Shown one piece after another: positions 37,337 to 48,605 of a stretch of DNA of 64,000 nt. Position 1 is the first letter of the stretch. Each line of letters begins with the position of its first letter. The notes below the pieces were generated by a model. It saw only the letters and a list, made by a program, of their open reading frames with translations, was not told where the DNA came from and ran no database searches. The stretch is from Welwitschia mirabilis. Taxonomy: Eukaryota > Gnetophyta > Gnetopsida > Welwitschiales. The stretch spans positions 263,449,207 to 263,513,206 of the forward strand of contig JBOZIK010000001.1 in the NCBI GenBank assembly GCA_051453625.1. The letters are read 5' to 3'. A program made the position numbers and the translations under genes.

Positions 37337-37353
37337 CCCCAATAATGATGTCA
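37337..37353 (-). promoter_or_regulatory. Athila primer-binding site, tRNA-Asp type, decayed
   Basis: The minus strand reads TGACATCATTATTGGGG. The canonical Athila site complementary to tRNA-Asp is TGGCGCCGTTGCCGGGG. All seven differences are G-to-A or C-to-T transitions. It starts three bases from the LTR edge (37357). This supports both the lineage and the mode of decay. Confidence 0.8.
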
Positions 37354-37356
37354 AAT

Positions 37357-38329
37357 TGTGAAAACATTTTTTTCAACTTGAGTTAATATATAAAGATGCA
37401 TAGTCAGGGATTGTTTAGTTCTTTATTCAAATCTATTGAATGAAAACTTAATTTAAAATTGCATAAGAACTAAGCAAGTTCAGAGTAACAAGAAATTTCA
37501 AATTTTAAGCCATTAAAGTAACTATTAAACAAATTCTAGAAATCCTAGCTAAAGGTAAAGAAAGTAATTCAATATCTAGAACTACCTCATTTATAAAGAT
37601 ATAAGCTCCTATACAAGCTTGTACTTTAACTACCAAAACCATAGTTATAAAGATGATTGAAGCTTTTGTGAGTAAAGTTCATGATAGTCTGATTGACTGT
37701 GAGGTTTATGAGAAAGCAATCAATTATAATTAGAAATTCCACATTTTAAAATAGCTTAAAAATCCTTAAAAATAATTAGAGCTAAATAAGCAATCGCTTT
37801 CCAAATCAAAGGGAACTTACAAACCCCTTTCTTTTCATTGTCACAAAGAAAAGTAGTTTCACATGATGACTCCTTCTCTTTGTTCAAGATTTTTATTTCT
37901 CAAGAAGTAGAGATAGAATATTCTAACAATCTATCATAGAGCATGATCTATTATACTGGTTGGTTAATGGGAATTTAAGGCTTAACACTTAGTAGTTTGA
38001 TTAGTTAATGCAGACACTATATAGAATTATTATATATATATTTAACATTTAGCATATATTATTTTTGTTCCATAAAGGCTAATAAGGAAAATATGACACT
38101 TCTAATAAGAGTCTCTAATTCTTCTTCTAGCTTGAATACTTCCTATTCTTTACTCCTGCTATTGCTTTTCTTTCCCTTTTAAAGTCTTTATTGCATTAAG
38201 GAGAATGTCACTAATTAGTCCATTGTGAGTATCATTTATAATATTATAACCTGGGTCCTTAATAATTAATTTCTAGAAATGTAACATCATAAAATAATGC
38301 TAAAAACATTTCTTTTTTGTGTTCTTACA
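37357..38329 (-). repeat. Athila 5' LTR
   Basis: 973 bp with intact TG (37357) and CA (38328-38329) termini, collinear with 26648-27642. Divergence from its partner is considerable by eye, so the insertion is old. Confidence 0.9.
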
Positions 38330-38685
38330 TTTATCAAACTTAAAGATATTTATGAAGTAAGTAGACATCTACTAAAAGTTATAACATCTATTCTAAATCT
38401 TTTATGAATAATGTAGAGACATGTAGTTATGTTATAATTATTATTCTAATAGATAACAAAGACAGAAATGAATTTAAGTGGTAACGTCTAGAACATTTAA
38501 AGACATCTATCACATGCAGAAGAATCTACTCTTATAAAGAACACCTAGATAAAAATTAGTAAATTAGTAAATTAAATAATGCTACATGAAAAATTATTTA
38601 TATTAAAATGTGTATAAACTATAGTAAAATAAGTATGAAATATAAAACACTAAATTTAACATAAATTATTGTGATTTCACTTACA
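38330..38685. repeat. CACTA-like subterminal repeats, right part
   Basis: The motif gacatct(a/c) and variants recur at 38364, 38421, 38487, 38503 and nearby, spaced by tens of bases in both directions. This is typical of CACTA subterminal regions that bind transposase. The same motif flanks the Athila element on the left. No terminal inverted repeat was found on this side. Confidence 0.3.
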
Positions 38686-39040
38686 TATTTATGGATTATT
38701 TAGTTTCTAACTCTTATTCCATAGCAATTTTCCTTTACATTTTAATTAGGTAGTCTTTATCTTCATCATCACTAGTAAAGATGTAATTTTTCACTTTGGA
38801 TGTATAGGTGGCATTTAAATACTATTTTATTATTAGTCTCTTAAACTTCATTCTAATGTATGGATTACCAATGATTTTTCTTGGATAATACACTATCTCT
38901 ATGCATCTTCTCTTTTGAAATATAGATACATCTTATTCATTGTATTTCTTTATGTTATCCTTTAACTTCAGATTTTTGTTTGAATTTCATTACTTTAATC
39001 TAATATTTCCTTTATTATTCATCTACATACATGAATTATT
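38686..39040 (-). pseudogene. Copia linker and RT N-terminus remnant
   Basis: The minus strand near 38840-38900 reads YYPRKIIGNPYIRMK, matching 'HPKDLIIGDPS.GV.TR'. Near 38700-38770 YIFTSDDEDKDYLIKM and RKIAMEQELE-like residues match 'FLSQIEPKN..EAL.D..W..AMQEEL'. The catalytic part of RT is not present. Confidence 0.6.
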
Positions 39041-39720
39041 TTCTTACATTAGTGTAATTTACTCTTACATTTATGGTTTCTTCTATAGTTAGAGTACATT
39101 TCTTAAACACTCTATAAGCTCTGCTAACTATAGAATAACTAAGAAATATACTCTCATTTGCTTTGGAATCAAATTTTCTTAATTATTTATTTTTACTTAA
39201 AATAAAAAATTTATTCAAAAAATGTAAATAACTTACTAAAGGTTTCTTACCTTGTTGTAACTCATATGAAGTTTTATTTGTAAAAGGTATTACCATCATG
39301 AAGTTCAATATGTTACATGTATTGTTTACCACTTTTACCTAGAATTGGTATGTTATATTTTGATCATGCATCATGATTCTAATCATTTTATTTTTCTATC
39401 TATTTTTTCACTATACTACTCAATTTTGCTAAGGTATTCTTGGTGTTGAAAACTAATTACTAATAACATATCATTTAAATAAATTATAAAATTAAGCATT
39501 CTTATATTCTTCATCATTATCACTTTTGATTGCCCCAATGTAATATAATTTTTTATTCTACAATCTAATACATGACCTAATAAAAATATTAAAAACCTCA
39601 TTCTTATGTTGAAATATGACTAGCCTTTTTAGTCTAAAAAAATAATCAACTATAATTAGGTAATACCTTTTAAAATTTTTAGATTAAAAGATCTAAATAA
39701 ATCTAGATGCACTCAATTTA
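39040..39720 (-). pseudogene. Copia integrase remnant
   Basis: The minus strand reads YYLIIVDYFFRLKRLVIF, GAIKSDNDEEYKNA (about 39490-39545), NQFSTPRIP, NKTSYELQQGKKPLVSYLHF, and KFDSKANESIFLSYS with SRAYRVFKKCTLTIEETINV (39060-39185). These are the copia integrase core: VDD, RSDNGGEF, FSTP.TPQQNGVVERKNR, KTPYELW.GKKPN and the C-terminal KFD.KSDEGIFLGYS block. Several catalytic residues remain, but stops interrupt it. Confidence 0.88.
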
Positions 39721-40601
39721 ATGGATAAGAAGTGGAAATATAACTTTCTTAAATCAATCGTACCCTCATTTATTTTTCTTTTTAGTAATCATCATAGACC
39801 TAATGATTAAAGTTTTCTAACTTGAAAATTCATCTTACAAGTTATTTTTAAATAGGATTTGCATCAATTTCATGTTTACATTATCAATGTTTTAATGTCA
39901 AGTCTTTACAACACTTACGCTAATGAAACATCTCACATTTTTATTAGTAATGTTACTAAAGAGGTGAAATATACATCGACATTTCTTTAACCAAGAGATA
40001 ATATTTTATTTGAATAATTTTATTTTACAATGCAATTATCTTTTGAAAATTTCACATTAAAATTTGAGTAACATAACTAACTTATGATTATAATATTATG
40101 TTTTAAACTAATTATATAAAAAATATTATTTACTTTAGGTAGATTACTACTTTTAATTTTTTCTATGCCTTAAATCAGTACGTCAAAGTTTTCTTAAAAA
40201 TAATATTATTCCATGATCCTACTTAACCAAATCATTGAATAGTAATTTATCTCTAATCATGTTTTTGAAGCACTCAATATTTATGTATTAAAAATTATTC
40301 TTTATATCTTAAAGTTCTATTTGAATAAGAAGAGTGTTGTTAATCTTTGTGGACATTATTTCATCTTATTTTTCATCTCTATCAACAAATTTACCCATTC
40401 CTTTATCTTTTGACATTAATTAGTGAAATAATAATTATGTAAGAATAATTAATAAAATATTTTACCATTTCCCTTGTTATTACAATGAAATAAAAATAAT
40501 ATTATTTAAGTAATATAATTATTTAAAACTTATTTTGTATTTCTAACTTATCAATAGATTCTATGAATCCTTTTAAGATTAATTTATTAAATCATTGTTC
40601 T

Positions 40602-40611
40602 NNNNNNNNNN
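40602..40611. other. Assembly gap (10 N)
   Basis: Short placeholder between copia integrase and the gag C-terminus. Confidence 0.99.
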
Positions 40612-40999
40612 TTACCTAGACCACCTTTGTTGTTATGTCTTCTACATTATTTAATCATAATATTGAGTATTATATTTTCATAGGTTAATCTTTTAATAAT
40701 AAACTTGGTACCCTATAATTCTTATTTCACTTTTTCCAATTTATTGTAAGTTTACTGATCTGTTTATTAGTTTAGAAAAGGAACACGTTTCCTATTCATT
40801 TGCTAAGTTATAATTGTGAAGCATATCTTTCATTTTCGTGCATAGATTTTGAATATTAATAAATTCATTTAAAAGTAATTCATACCTTTCTCATCAATTA
40901 ATCTTACCTTATTCATTACTTAAGTCATTAAGAAGACTATTATAATTTCTAAAGTTCATGTCTTCGATGTCACTAGTAAATGTCATGAATGATATAAAG

Positions 41000-41950
41000 G
41001 TATTTCTTTCATCTTTTGAAACTTCTTCATCTATAACCTCATCATCATCATCCTTCTGGTATTATTCTTTTTATACTCTTTTTTTTACATTTTATTAATA
41101 CTTTAATAATTCAAAATCAAGATGGTCTCTATCTCCACAATTCCAACATTCTATATTTGTTAAATCAATTATAGAAAATGAAAGGTTCTTACCTCTATTC
41201 TTGGCTTTACGTTATGGACCTAGTAGTTTTCATTAGTATTTCCTTATCTTTTTTAATCTAGATAGTATATTTTTACTTATTTAGAGATTAAAACAAGGTT
41301 ATCTTTATCATCATCTAATTTGTTATCTAAAGTGATAATTAGCTATTTCTTTATTGTGATACCTTGATGTCTTTTTTATGTTAAGTGCTATAGTATACTC
41401 TATAATGATTCCATCTTAAAATATGTTTATTTGGTATGTTTTTAAAGCACTATATAATTATTTTAAAATTTATTATGATGAATTTCTACAACTCTTTCAT
41501 GATCATGATTTACATTCTGTAAACCAGTATGAATGATTTCATAATTTTTTGGATTACATTTTATTCTAATAAATCTCCATTAATTCCATGGATTCCATTT
41601 ACAATGTTTCTTACTTTAGTGAAGAATTCATTTATTTTCTTGCATTTATTTATCTTGATATTTTTGAACTATTTTATCAATGCTAATATTTTGGATTGCT
41701 TACTTACTAATGTGCCTTTATAAGTACCTTCTATGACATCCCAAATTTCCTTCACACTGTTATAACTTAATACTTTATTAAATTCTTCTACTAAGAGAGC
41801 ATAGTATAAGGCATTCTTTACATTTAAATCAAACATATATGCCTTCTTCTTATCATCTATCAAGTTTTTCCTATCCTTGGGTTTAATGATGCTTATAACT
41901 ACTATTATAGTTATCTCAATGGGTAATGTATATCCACCCTTTATTGCCTA
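41000..41950 (-). pseudogene. Copia gag remnant (UBN2 type) with zinc knuckle
   Basis: The 64-codon open piece at 41669-41863 contains DDKKKAYMFDLNVKNALYYA, LVEEFNKVLSYNSVKEIWDV and IEGTYKGT, the conserved part of plant copia Gag ('DKKK.QLNAKAMNAL.CAL', 'EEFNRV..C.SAKEIWD.LE.TYEGT'). Downstream near 41110-41160 ECWNCGDRDHLDFE forms a C-x2-C-x4-H zinc knuckle whose last Cys is lost. Confidence 0.85.
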
Positions 41951-43769
41951 ACATAGTTTAAACTTAAGAGACTACAAAAAACACCAACATTCACATCTTA
42001 TAATAGGCATAATTAATCTCATTAAAAAATAAAGGTTTATGGATTGAAGATTTTTTTTATTATACTTCCCTCAAGATCTTTTGTAATACCCTAACTTTAC
42101 ATAAAGTTCTGATACTAAAAGTAAAGCCCAAAATTCATACCAACTAAAGTTTTATTGGTAAAGTAATACTCTTTCTATTAATTAAAATCTTCTAGAGATG
42201 TAAGACTCATATTTTAATAAAATAATATGCTTATAAGATTCATAAAAAATTATGCCTAAAAATTTATTTAATATATAATTAAATCCTAGTTTATGAATAA
42301 CTCTTATAGATAAAAAATTATATGTAGTTTTTTCTATAAGGTGTACATAAGAATTTGATAGCTAAGGGTTTAATCTCAAATGAGAAAGCATTTTAGTTCA
42401 TAAAATTCACTTTTTTTTTTTTTTTTGCTACCACTATGGGTCAAATACATAACCTTATTGGTAAAGGATATCATAGACAATCACTATATCAACCGATTGA
42501 ATGTTTTAAACTAAATTAATACTTACCTTAATGAAAGAACATTTTTAATAATGTGGTTTAAACTTTTAATGTTAGTCTATGTCTCTTTGGTTAATTGCTT
42601 AATTTTAACTCCTCTTCATGTTACTTTAATACTCTCATAATAAGATTGGACTACATTGTATGAATGAAGTAGATAACAACTATACAAGATGAAAATGCAT
42701 GAAATGGTAGAAAGTGTAGTGCTTGATAGAAAAGGAGGAACTAGACAAAAAGAACAATACAAATATTTGTAAAAATAATCCTCTTTAGGAAGGATAACAC
42801 ATTTTTTCTTATTTGTTTTAATTAAACACATTAACTAATGGTTAATTCTTTATCCTAATCATATTTAAAAGAAAGATTGTACTACTCCCTCACCTCATAC
42901 TAATTGCCTCCATTACCTCCTTCTTGAAGTATTGGATCATTTGCATATTAACTCTATAATGAAGAAAATGTAAGGCCTTCATTAAGAAAGATGAAAAGGG
43001 ATGCAATTGAAATGAAAATTCAAGAAGATGCTATAAGGGAGAAGTAATCATCTAACGATTAGAATTCTACATAAGGGTAAGTTGAATTTATCAGATTTGA
43101 ATATGATTAGGGCATTGTGAAAAAGATGGAGTTTTAGATCGTTTCAATTATATTATACATAGAAGCATGCAACATTAATTAAAAGATGATGGCAATAATT
43201 TAATAGAAGATAATGATTTGTATAAACTAGCAGGCTAGAGACAGAAATGTGCTAACAAGTGTTAGCAAGAGTATGAAGGACTAAGCAAAAGGACAATATG
43301 TAATGCATTTAAGAGGTGCTAGTAAGAAGAGAATGCCCTTAATTAAACTTGTTAATGTACAAGAGTAGATGATGCATAGGAAGAGAAGAAGTGTGGCAAT
43401 GAGACACTTGAATTTAAAGAAAACATCTAAGTTGAAATGTATAAGAGGAGTTTCATTACGCATTTGAAGACGAGAATTTGAATTACTTAATAAATAAAAA
43501 TAAAAGAATAAAATAAGTGTAAGAATGCATATGTATTAGAAGGGAATGGAAGAAGATAGAATTAATAGTCATTATAATATGATGCAAGAAAATTACATGC
43601 TTAGAGTTAAGGGAAGAGGATATTGTTGTGGGCTTTCTAGTCTATGAGGTGAGAGAGAAATATTTTAGTTTGTAGAATGTTGTTGAAACTACACTTAAAT
43701 GATTTGTAAATAAACTCATGTAGAAATTATTAACATTTTAATTCAAATCTTATTGAAATCTCAAATGGT

Positions 43770-43860
43770 TATTAGATTATTGTTAAGATGAAAGGGTGGA
43801 ATGTGAAGGGTTATGCATTCAATTCCTAGTAAAGACATTTCTACCACTAAGGATAATTAT
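43770..43860 (+). repeat. tRNA-like (SINE-like) tract inside the LTR
   Basis: A segment around GCATTCAATTCCTAGTAAAG resembles a decayed box B (GGTTCGATTCC), with a weak box-A-like block ('ttgttaagatgaaagg') about 25 bp upstream. The matching place in the other LTR (51920-51990) has the same arrangement. It could be an old SINE in the ancestral LTR or chance in AT-rich sequence. Confidence 0.2.
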
Positions 43861-45225
43861 AATTTTTTCCTACCTTTAGATTTATCATAAACTAAATATT
43901 AAAATCCATAACAAGTGACATTATCTTAAACTTAGCTAATTTATCTATGCTTAAAAGGTAAATAAGTAATTTAGAATTTGTACATGAACTCTAACTATTT
44001 TTTTTCCATTACTTAATATACTCTTAGCATATAATATTTAGATATATCCTAGTAAATATTTAGGTAAATCCTAAAAAAAAAAAAAAAGAATCCTTCTATA
44101 ATAGGTCTAATTTCTTCAATTCTATAATAAACAAAATAAAATTATACTTTTGAAACTTTAATTAGATACTAAGGAATTATTCTACTAGAATAAAGAACAA
44201 TTTATGGATAAACTACAATCATAAACATAACTTGCATCAAACATTCAAAATCTTCCATTACAAGATAAATGCATATTCTTGAAAGTAAATCTAAATACAA
44301 ATCTCCTTTACAAGTTAATACAATTTACTTAGAACCTCCAACTTCTACATGCATCCAAACATCAAGTACAAATATAACATTGAATTTAAACTACAACAAC
44401 TGGCTTATTCTAAGCCCTTCTTCAAAGTAGGTCCTGCACATGCAAGCATGGCATGAGAACTACATTCTTCATAGTTTTTAGTATGATCCATGATAAGGTT
44501 CAAGTAACAGAATCTAAGATCAAGATAGAATTCTCAAGGAAATTGATATGTTACTAAGATAAATCAAGCATGCAATGCTAATTAATACAATATGTACTAT
44601 CAAAAATCCATGTGCATAGAAAACTATGATCAAAAAAGCTTTTAATTTATTTGATTACAATAATCTATAGGAGATTCATATACTCCCTTTACTTTCTAAA
44701 GATAGTAACTAATAACCACATGCATATAATCAAAGAAGGATTATCAACTCCCTTCACTTTCTAGGGATGAATTGTTATACATTTAGATAAGGCCTATCTG
44801 CCATCTTTACTCTTTAGGGGAGGTTTGTAGCAATCCAGATTATATTAATACATATTAGCAAAACATCACTAGCTTAAAACATTATTAAAAGGGTTAAAAT
44901 GAAGAATCCTAAGCAAATCATGATACAAGATGTATAATTTACAAGCTTCAATAATATGTGAATAATAAACAAGTTTTAAAGGAATGCAAGCATAACAAAA
45001 TAGAAGGAAATGAAATAAATAAGTAAAAACATATAAAAACTAAAACAACAGAACCATATAAGAATCAAATGAAAGATCATAAAATCATACTCAAAATAAA
45101 ACAAAGATTAAAGAACTTCTAAAGATCTAAGGCTCTAAGTCTTCAAGGCTTTTCCAAGCTTCAAAATTAAGATCACAAGATTTGACAACAAGATCTTTTT
45201 CAAGATATGAAATATGAGGAGAATA

Positions 45226-45240
45226 GAATCCTATTTAGAG
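45226..45240 (-). promoter_or_regulatory. Decayed TATA box in the 3' LTR
   Basis: The minus strand reads CTCTAAATAGGATTC, against TTATAAATAGGATCT in the other LTR (53220-53234). It is the LTR promoter position. Confidence 0.4.
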
Positions 45241-45289
45241 TAGAGAATTTAGAATGTGAAGAAAATTTATCATGAAAGAGAGTGCTAAA

Positions 45290-45432
45290 GGTAGTGTAAG
45301 TGGTAAAAGTAGTGGTAATGGTGGAAGTGGTGTAGGTAATGTAAGTGGTAATAGTGTGGACAGTGGTGGAAGTGGTGAAAGTGATGAAAGTATTGTAGGT
45401 GATGGAAGTGATGATGATGATGATGGAAGTAA
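45290..45432 (+). repeat. Degenerate GGTGGTAAGT-type minisatellite
   Basis: About 140 bp of imperfect 'agtggt/aatggt/gaaagt' units. It gives a Gly/Ser-rich frame on the plus strand (45272-45556) and a Thr-rich frame on the minus strand. The same tract is in the partner LTR at 53290-53400, so it is part of the LTR and not a gene. Confidence 0.8.
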
Positions 45433-45781
45433 AATGGATCACCTTGCTAGACCCCTCAGTTCATTTATCATAAGAAATAATGAAAATAAAGAATTAAAAT
45501 ATGCTACCTCTATTATACATATTTTCCAAATTAAAGATAAAGTAATAATTACATAAGAAATTAATGCAACCACTAACACAATCACTTCTTTAACCACTAA
45601 TATGGATGTAATGATCATAATGAATTTACAATAGGAATATTAGAAAAAAATAAAAATTATATCATAATAAATCTATTTTAATTCCAATAAAATAAGTATA
45701 TTAATTAACTTAAAAATAAAAAAATTTATTTAAATTAATTTTTTAGGCTAATTCTTGAACTTTGAAAGTCTAAACATGATA

Positions 45782-45810
45782 ATTATTCATCTCTTAAAAG
45801 GTTTCATCCA
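45782..45810 (-). promoter_or_regulatory. Polypurine tract region (minus)
   Basis: The minus strand reads GGATGAAACCTTTTAAGAGA and GAATAAT before the LTR start. It matches the GAGGACGAAACTTCTTAAGG layout of the other chromoviruses with transitions. Confidence 0.6.
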
Positions 45811-46129
45811 TGAAACCTGAGCTATAATACATCTATTTTATATTATTTTAATCATTGTAGTTACAAAGCTAAATTTATCTTCCTTAATGTTATATTATTG
45901 AATAAGTTGGAATGTTGTTTATAAGCTTACTAATGTTGATAACACTAATCATCTCTTCTATCTAGAATGATTAAGACTCTAGGAATTCTCTTCTTCCTCT
46001 ACTCTTCACTTTGACTTTATGGCATATGTTCTTTAAAAGTTCTATTATATATGTATATCAACTTCAAAGTTTACCAAAAACTCTTTTGCTATATATTAAC
46101 TTTTAATCTTCCCCTTTTTCTAATATCAT

Positions 46130-47060
46130 AATGCTTATTTAGTTATGAAAAATATTATGAACTATCATATGTTTATGAAGGATTGAATTCAAGACCACAT
46201 AATTGGTTTTATATAGAACCCTAAGAACATAGTTGTATATACATACAAATGGTTGAAAACCATTCAATTTCATAAGCCAAAATATCTTAATGACCTTGTT
46301 GCATTGACCAAAACAAAAATAAGCTTGGCCTATTAAATCCAAATCTGTACGATCAAATATTATAATAAAATAATTTTCACTTTAAAACCATGATAGTAAC
46401 CTCTAAAGATGTTATGTCAAAAATCTTTAAGCCTAATCAAATAATGTAAGTTTCTTCCACTTCTTTGTTGTATTCTTCTTTTAATGCCTATTCAACATTT
46501 ATATTTGTATAATCTAGTTGAATTTCCACTTTCAAGATTAATATATACAATAAGTCAAGGATAAAATATGTGAAAAAAGGCCAAAGTTATGCAAGCCTAG
46601 ACCAAATAATTATATAAGAGATTTTATATTAATTGAAAGTAAGCAAAGTATAGCCTTATCATGTTGAAAGCATATTGTATGTAACAAAAGTACAAACTTT
46701 AACCATATAATAATAACATTAGCTAAAACTTGAATGACAAAGAAATACTCACAAACTTCAATAAGATGTAAGATACATACGTATATATAATAATTTACTT
46801 ATAAAATTTAGTAAGAACCTATGTCTAAGATTCTATTAATCTAGATAATTATTCATATGAATATATATGATTAGACATATATATCTAACTTACCTAAGCT
46901 AAGGATTATAAGATGTAGGCCAATAGTAACTAAGAAGAAGACTTGATTAATATAAATAACTATTAAAGGAATATGAAAAACATTTAATAAAAGGATTATT
47001 TTAAGATTTTCTATATAATATATCAAGATAAGTTAAAGAGTTAAGAAGCCTAATCAAATA
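46130..47060 (-). pseudogene. Captured PPR-like gene segment, copy 3
   Basis: The open piece at 46139-46342 reads as two consecutive 35-residue pentatricopeptide repeats. The first runs from DLIGQAYFCFGQCNKVIK to NGFQPF; the second starts YNYVLRVLYKTNYVVL and ends at MIVHNIFHN. Spacing and key positions (the G-x-C-N-K-V-I-K-I-F helix, N-G-F-Q-P turn, and Y-N at the next repeat start) fit PPR proteins, which bind RNA in plastids and mitochondria. The rest (46343-47060) aligns with copies 1 and 2 at DNA level but shows no domain. It lies between RT and the polypurine tract, in element sense. No start or full gene is present. Confidence 0.6.
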
Positions 47061-47739
47061 AACTCATACTTATCTAATGATCAATCCATACATCAGCATA
47101 TATAGAGAGAAGATGTTTAAGTTTGTATAAGGCATTATGAAATGCCTATACATTGCTCTTTATTTTAAGGCATTAAAAATATTATACATTTTCATTAATT
47201 AGAATTCACGCTTAGATCTAAAAATAAAATGTTATATTAGTCCCTTGATGCATTCTCGAATACATGGTAGAAAGAGATGAGGGTAAGTTCTAAAGCATGA
47301 AAGTAAAAACATAAGTTTAAAGGATTAAGAATCTTATCTAACTTACAAGTATAGTTAAAGATACTAATTAGCATACAAGGGTTAAAGAAACTTAATAGTT
47401 GTACTCATAACAACTCACAACACACACTAAGATCATAAAGGATTTTAGGAATAATAAAGATATTAGAGTGAAATAATATAAATACTTTAATATAACTCAT
47501 CAAGTAACTATACTGTTGAACTAAGGTCTAAAGGTTCATATGAGGAAATGTTATAGCGAACTTTGTTATACTCATTTATTAGTTTGATTAACACAAAAAA
47601 AAATTCTTATATAAATGGATAAAAATAATTTTTGGTATTAAGAGAGCAATACATTATCTTAATAGAAGAGATAATAATATATGTAGATCATAATAAGTTT
47701 GAATACAATTTCAAGAAATAACATAGAATGACTTATAAT
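47061..47739 (-). mobile_element. Internal region between RT and PPR segment
   Basis: RNase H and integrase would be expected here, but no motif was readable. The sequence is heavily decayed or has been replaced together with the PPR insertion. Confidence 0.4.
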
Positions 47740-47931
47740 ATGATACCTTTATAAGTTCTTTAATTTATTTCATAAATTTAATGGTGGATTTATTTACCTT
47801 TTTAAAATTCTAATTACTTACTCCTATAGGCTAATTTAAAGACACCTTCTTCTTTAATTATAAGTTGATGGTACTGAGACTTAAGATTAATTTTGGATAA
47901 GAGTTTTGCATATTTGACTTAATCAAATAAA
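47740..47931 (-). pseudogene. RT fragment, 3' of gap
   Basis: The minus strand reads KYAKLLSKINLKSQYHQL and EEGVFKLAYRSK, the chromovirus RT block 'A.VFSKIDLRSGYHQL+I.E.D+.KTAFRT'. The sequence ends at the N gap inside the preceding 'DDLFDQL' block. Confidence 0.75.
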
Positions 47932-48605
47932 NNNNNNNNNNNNNNNNNNNNNNNNNNNNNNNNNNNNNNNNNNNNNNNNNNNNNNNNNNNNNNNNNNNNN
48001 NNNNNNNNNNNNNNNNNNNNNNNNNNNNNNNNNNNNNNNNNNNNNNNNNNNNNNNNNNNNNNNNNNNNNNNNNNNNNNNNNNNNNNNNNNNNNNNNNNNN
48101 NNNNNNNNNNNNNNNNNNNNNNNNNNNNNNNNNNNNNNNNNNNNNNNNNNNNNNNNNNNNNNNNNNNNNNNNNNNNNNNNNNNNNNNNNNNNNNNNNNNN
48201 NNNNNNNNNNNNNNNNNNNNNNNNNNNNNNNNNNNNNNNNNNNNNNNNNNNNNNNNNNNNNNNNNNNNNNNNNNNNNNNNNNNNNNNNNNNNNNNNNNNN
48301 NNNNNNNNNNNNNNNNNNNNNNNNNNNNNNNNNNNNNNNNNNNNNNNNNNNNNNNNNNNNNNNNNNNNNNNNNNNNNNNNNNNNNNNNNNNNNNNNNNNN
48401 NNNNNNNNNNNNNNNNNNNNNNNNNNNNNNNNNNNNNNNNNNNNNNNNNNNNNNNNNNNNNNNNNNNNNNNNNNNNNNNNNNNNNNNNNNNNNNNNNNNN
48501 NNNNNNNNNNNNNNNNNNNNNNNNNNNNNNNNNNNNNNNNNNNNNNNNNNNNNNNNNNNNNNNNNNNNNNNNNNNNNNNNNNNNNNNNNNNNNNNNNNNN
48601 NNNNN
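47932..48605. other. Assembly gap (674 N), flanks overlap
   Basis: The 18 bases before the gap (47914-47931, TTGACTTAATCAAATAAA) are identical to the 18 bases after it (48606-48623). The two sides may overlap, with the gap length being an artefact. Confidence 0.95.

Larger units (their letters stand above)
26648..38329 (-). mobile_element. Athila-type Ty3/gypsy element, nearly full length
   Basis: Two ~1-kb LTRs (26648-27642, 37357-38329) enclose an internal region which, read on the minus strand, gives PBS, gag, PR, RT, RNase H, integrase and then 3.6-4 kb of non-pol sequence before the purine tract. Total size (11.7 kb), the tRNA-Asp-type PBS, the Gag block and the long 3' region all fit the Athila lineage. 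Stops and frame shifts lie in every domain. The flanking 5-mers (TTTTA at 26643, TTTAT at 38330) are similar but not identical, so the target duplication is degraded or misplaced. Confidence 0.88.
38686..42000 (-). mobile_element. Truncated Ty1/copia element
   Basis: The minus strand gives gag (UBN2), a zinc knuckle, integrase and the start of RT in the copia order. The rest of RT, RNase H and the 3' LTR are missing after about 38690, where the CACTA-like region begins. On the 5' side the chromovirus LTR starts at 42082, so no copia LTR or PBS is visible. A 10-N gap is at 40602-40611. Confidence 0.8.
42082..45781 (-). repeat. 3' LTR (3.7 kb)
   Basis: Starts TGTAATACCC. The end at 45781 reads ATGATA (CA to TA). 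It shares ordered blocks with 50275-53741, such as 'ataaggtgtacataagaatttgatag', 'gctaccactatgggt' and 'ctacatgctt'. Just inside its left end (42107-42118) is GTTCTGATACTA, a relic primer-binding site now inside the LTR. Runs of T (42412) and A (44072) lie within it. Confidence 0.85.

Noticed and set aside
39416-39601. Minus frame with YLNDML, resembling the copia RT YVDDM motif
   Set aside because: Another frame of the same strand reads as copia integrase (SDNDEEYKN), and the position upstream of the integrase C-terminal block is wrong for RT.
45272-45556. 94-codon Gly/Ser-rich plus frame
   Set aside because: It is produced by an LTR minisatellite that is also present, with different phase, in the partner LTR; no start context or domain.
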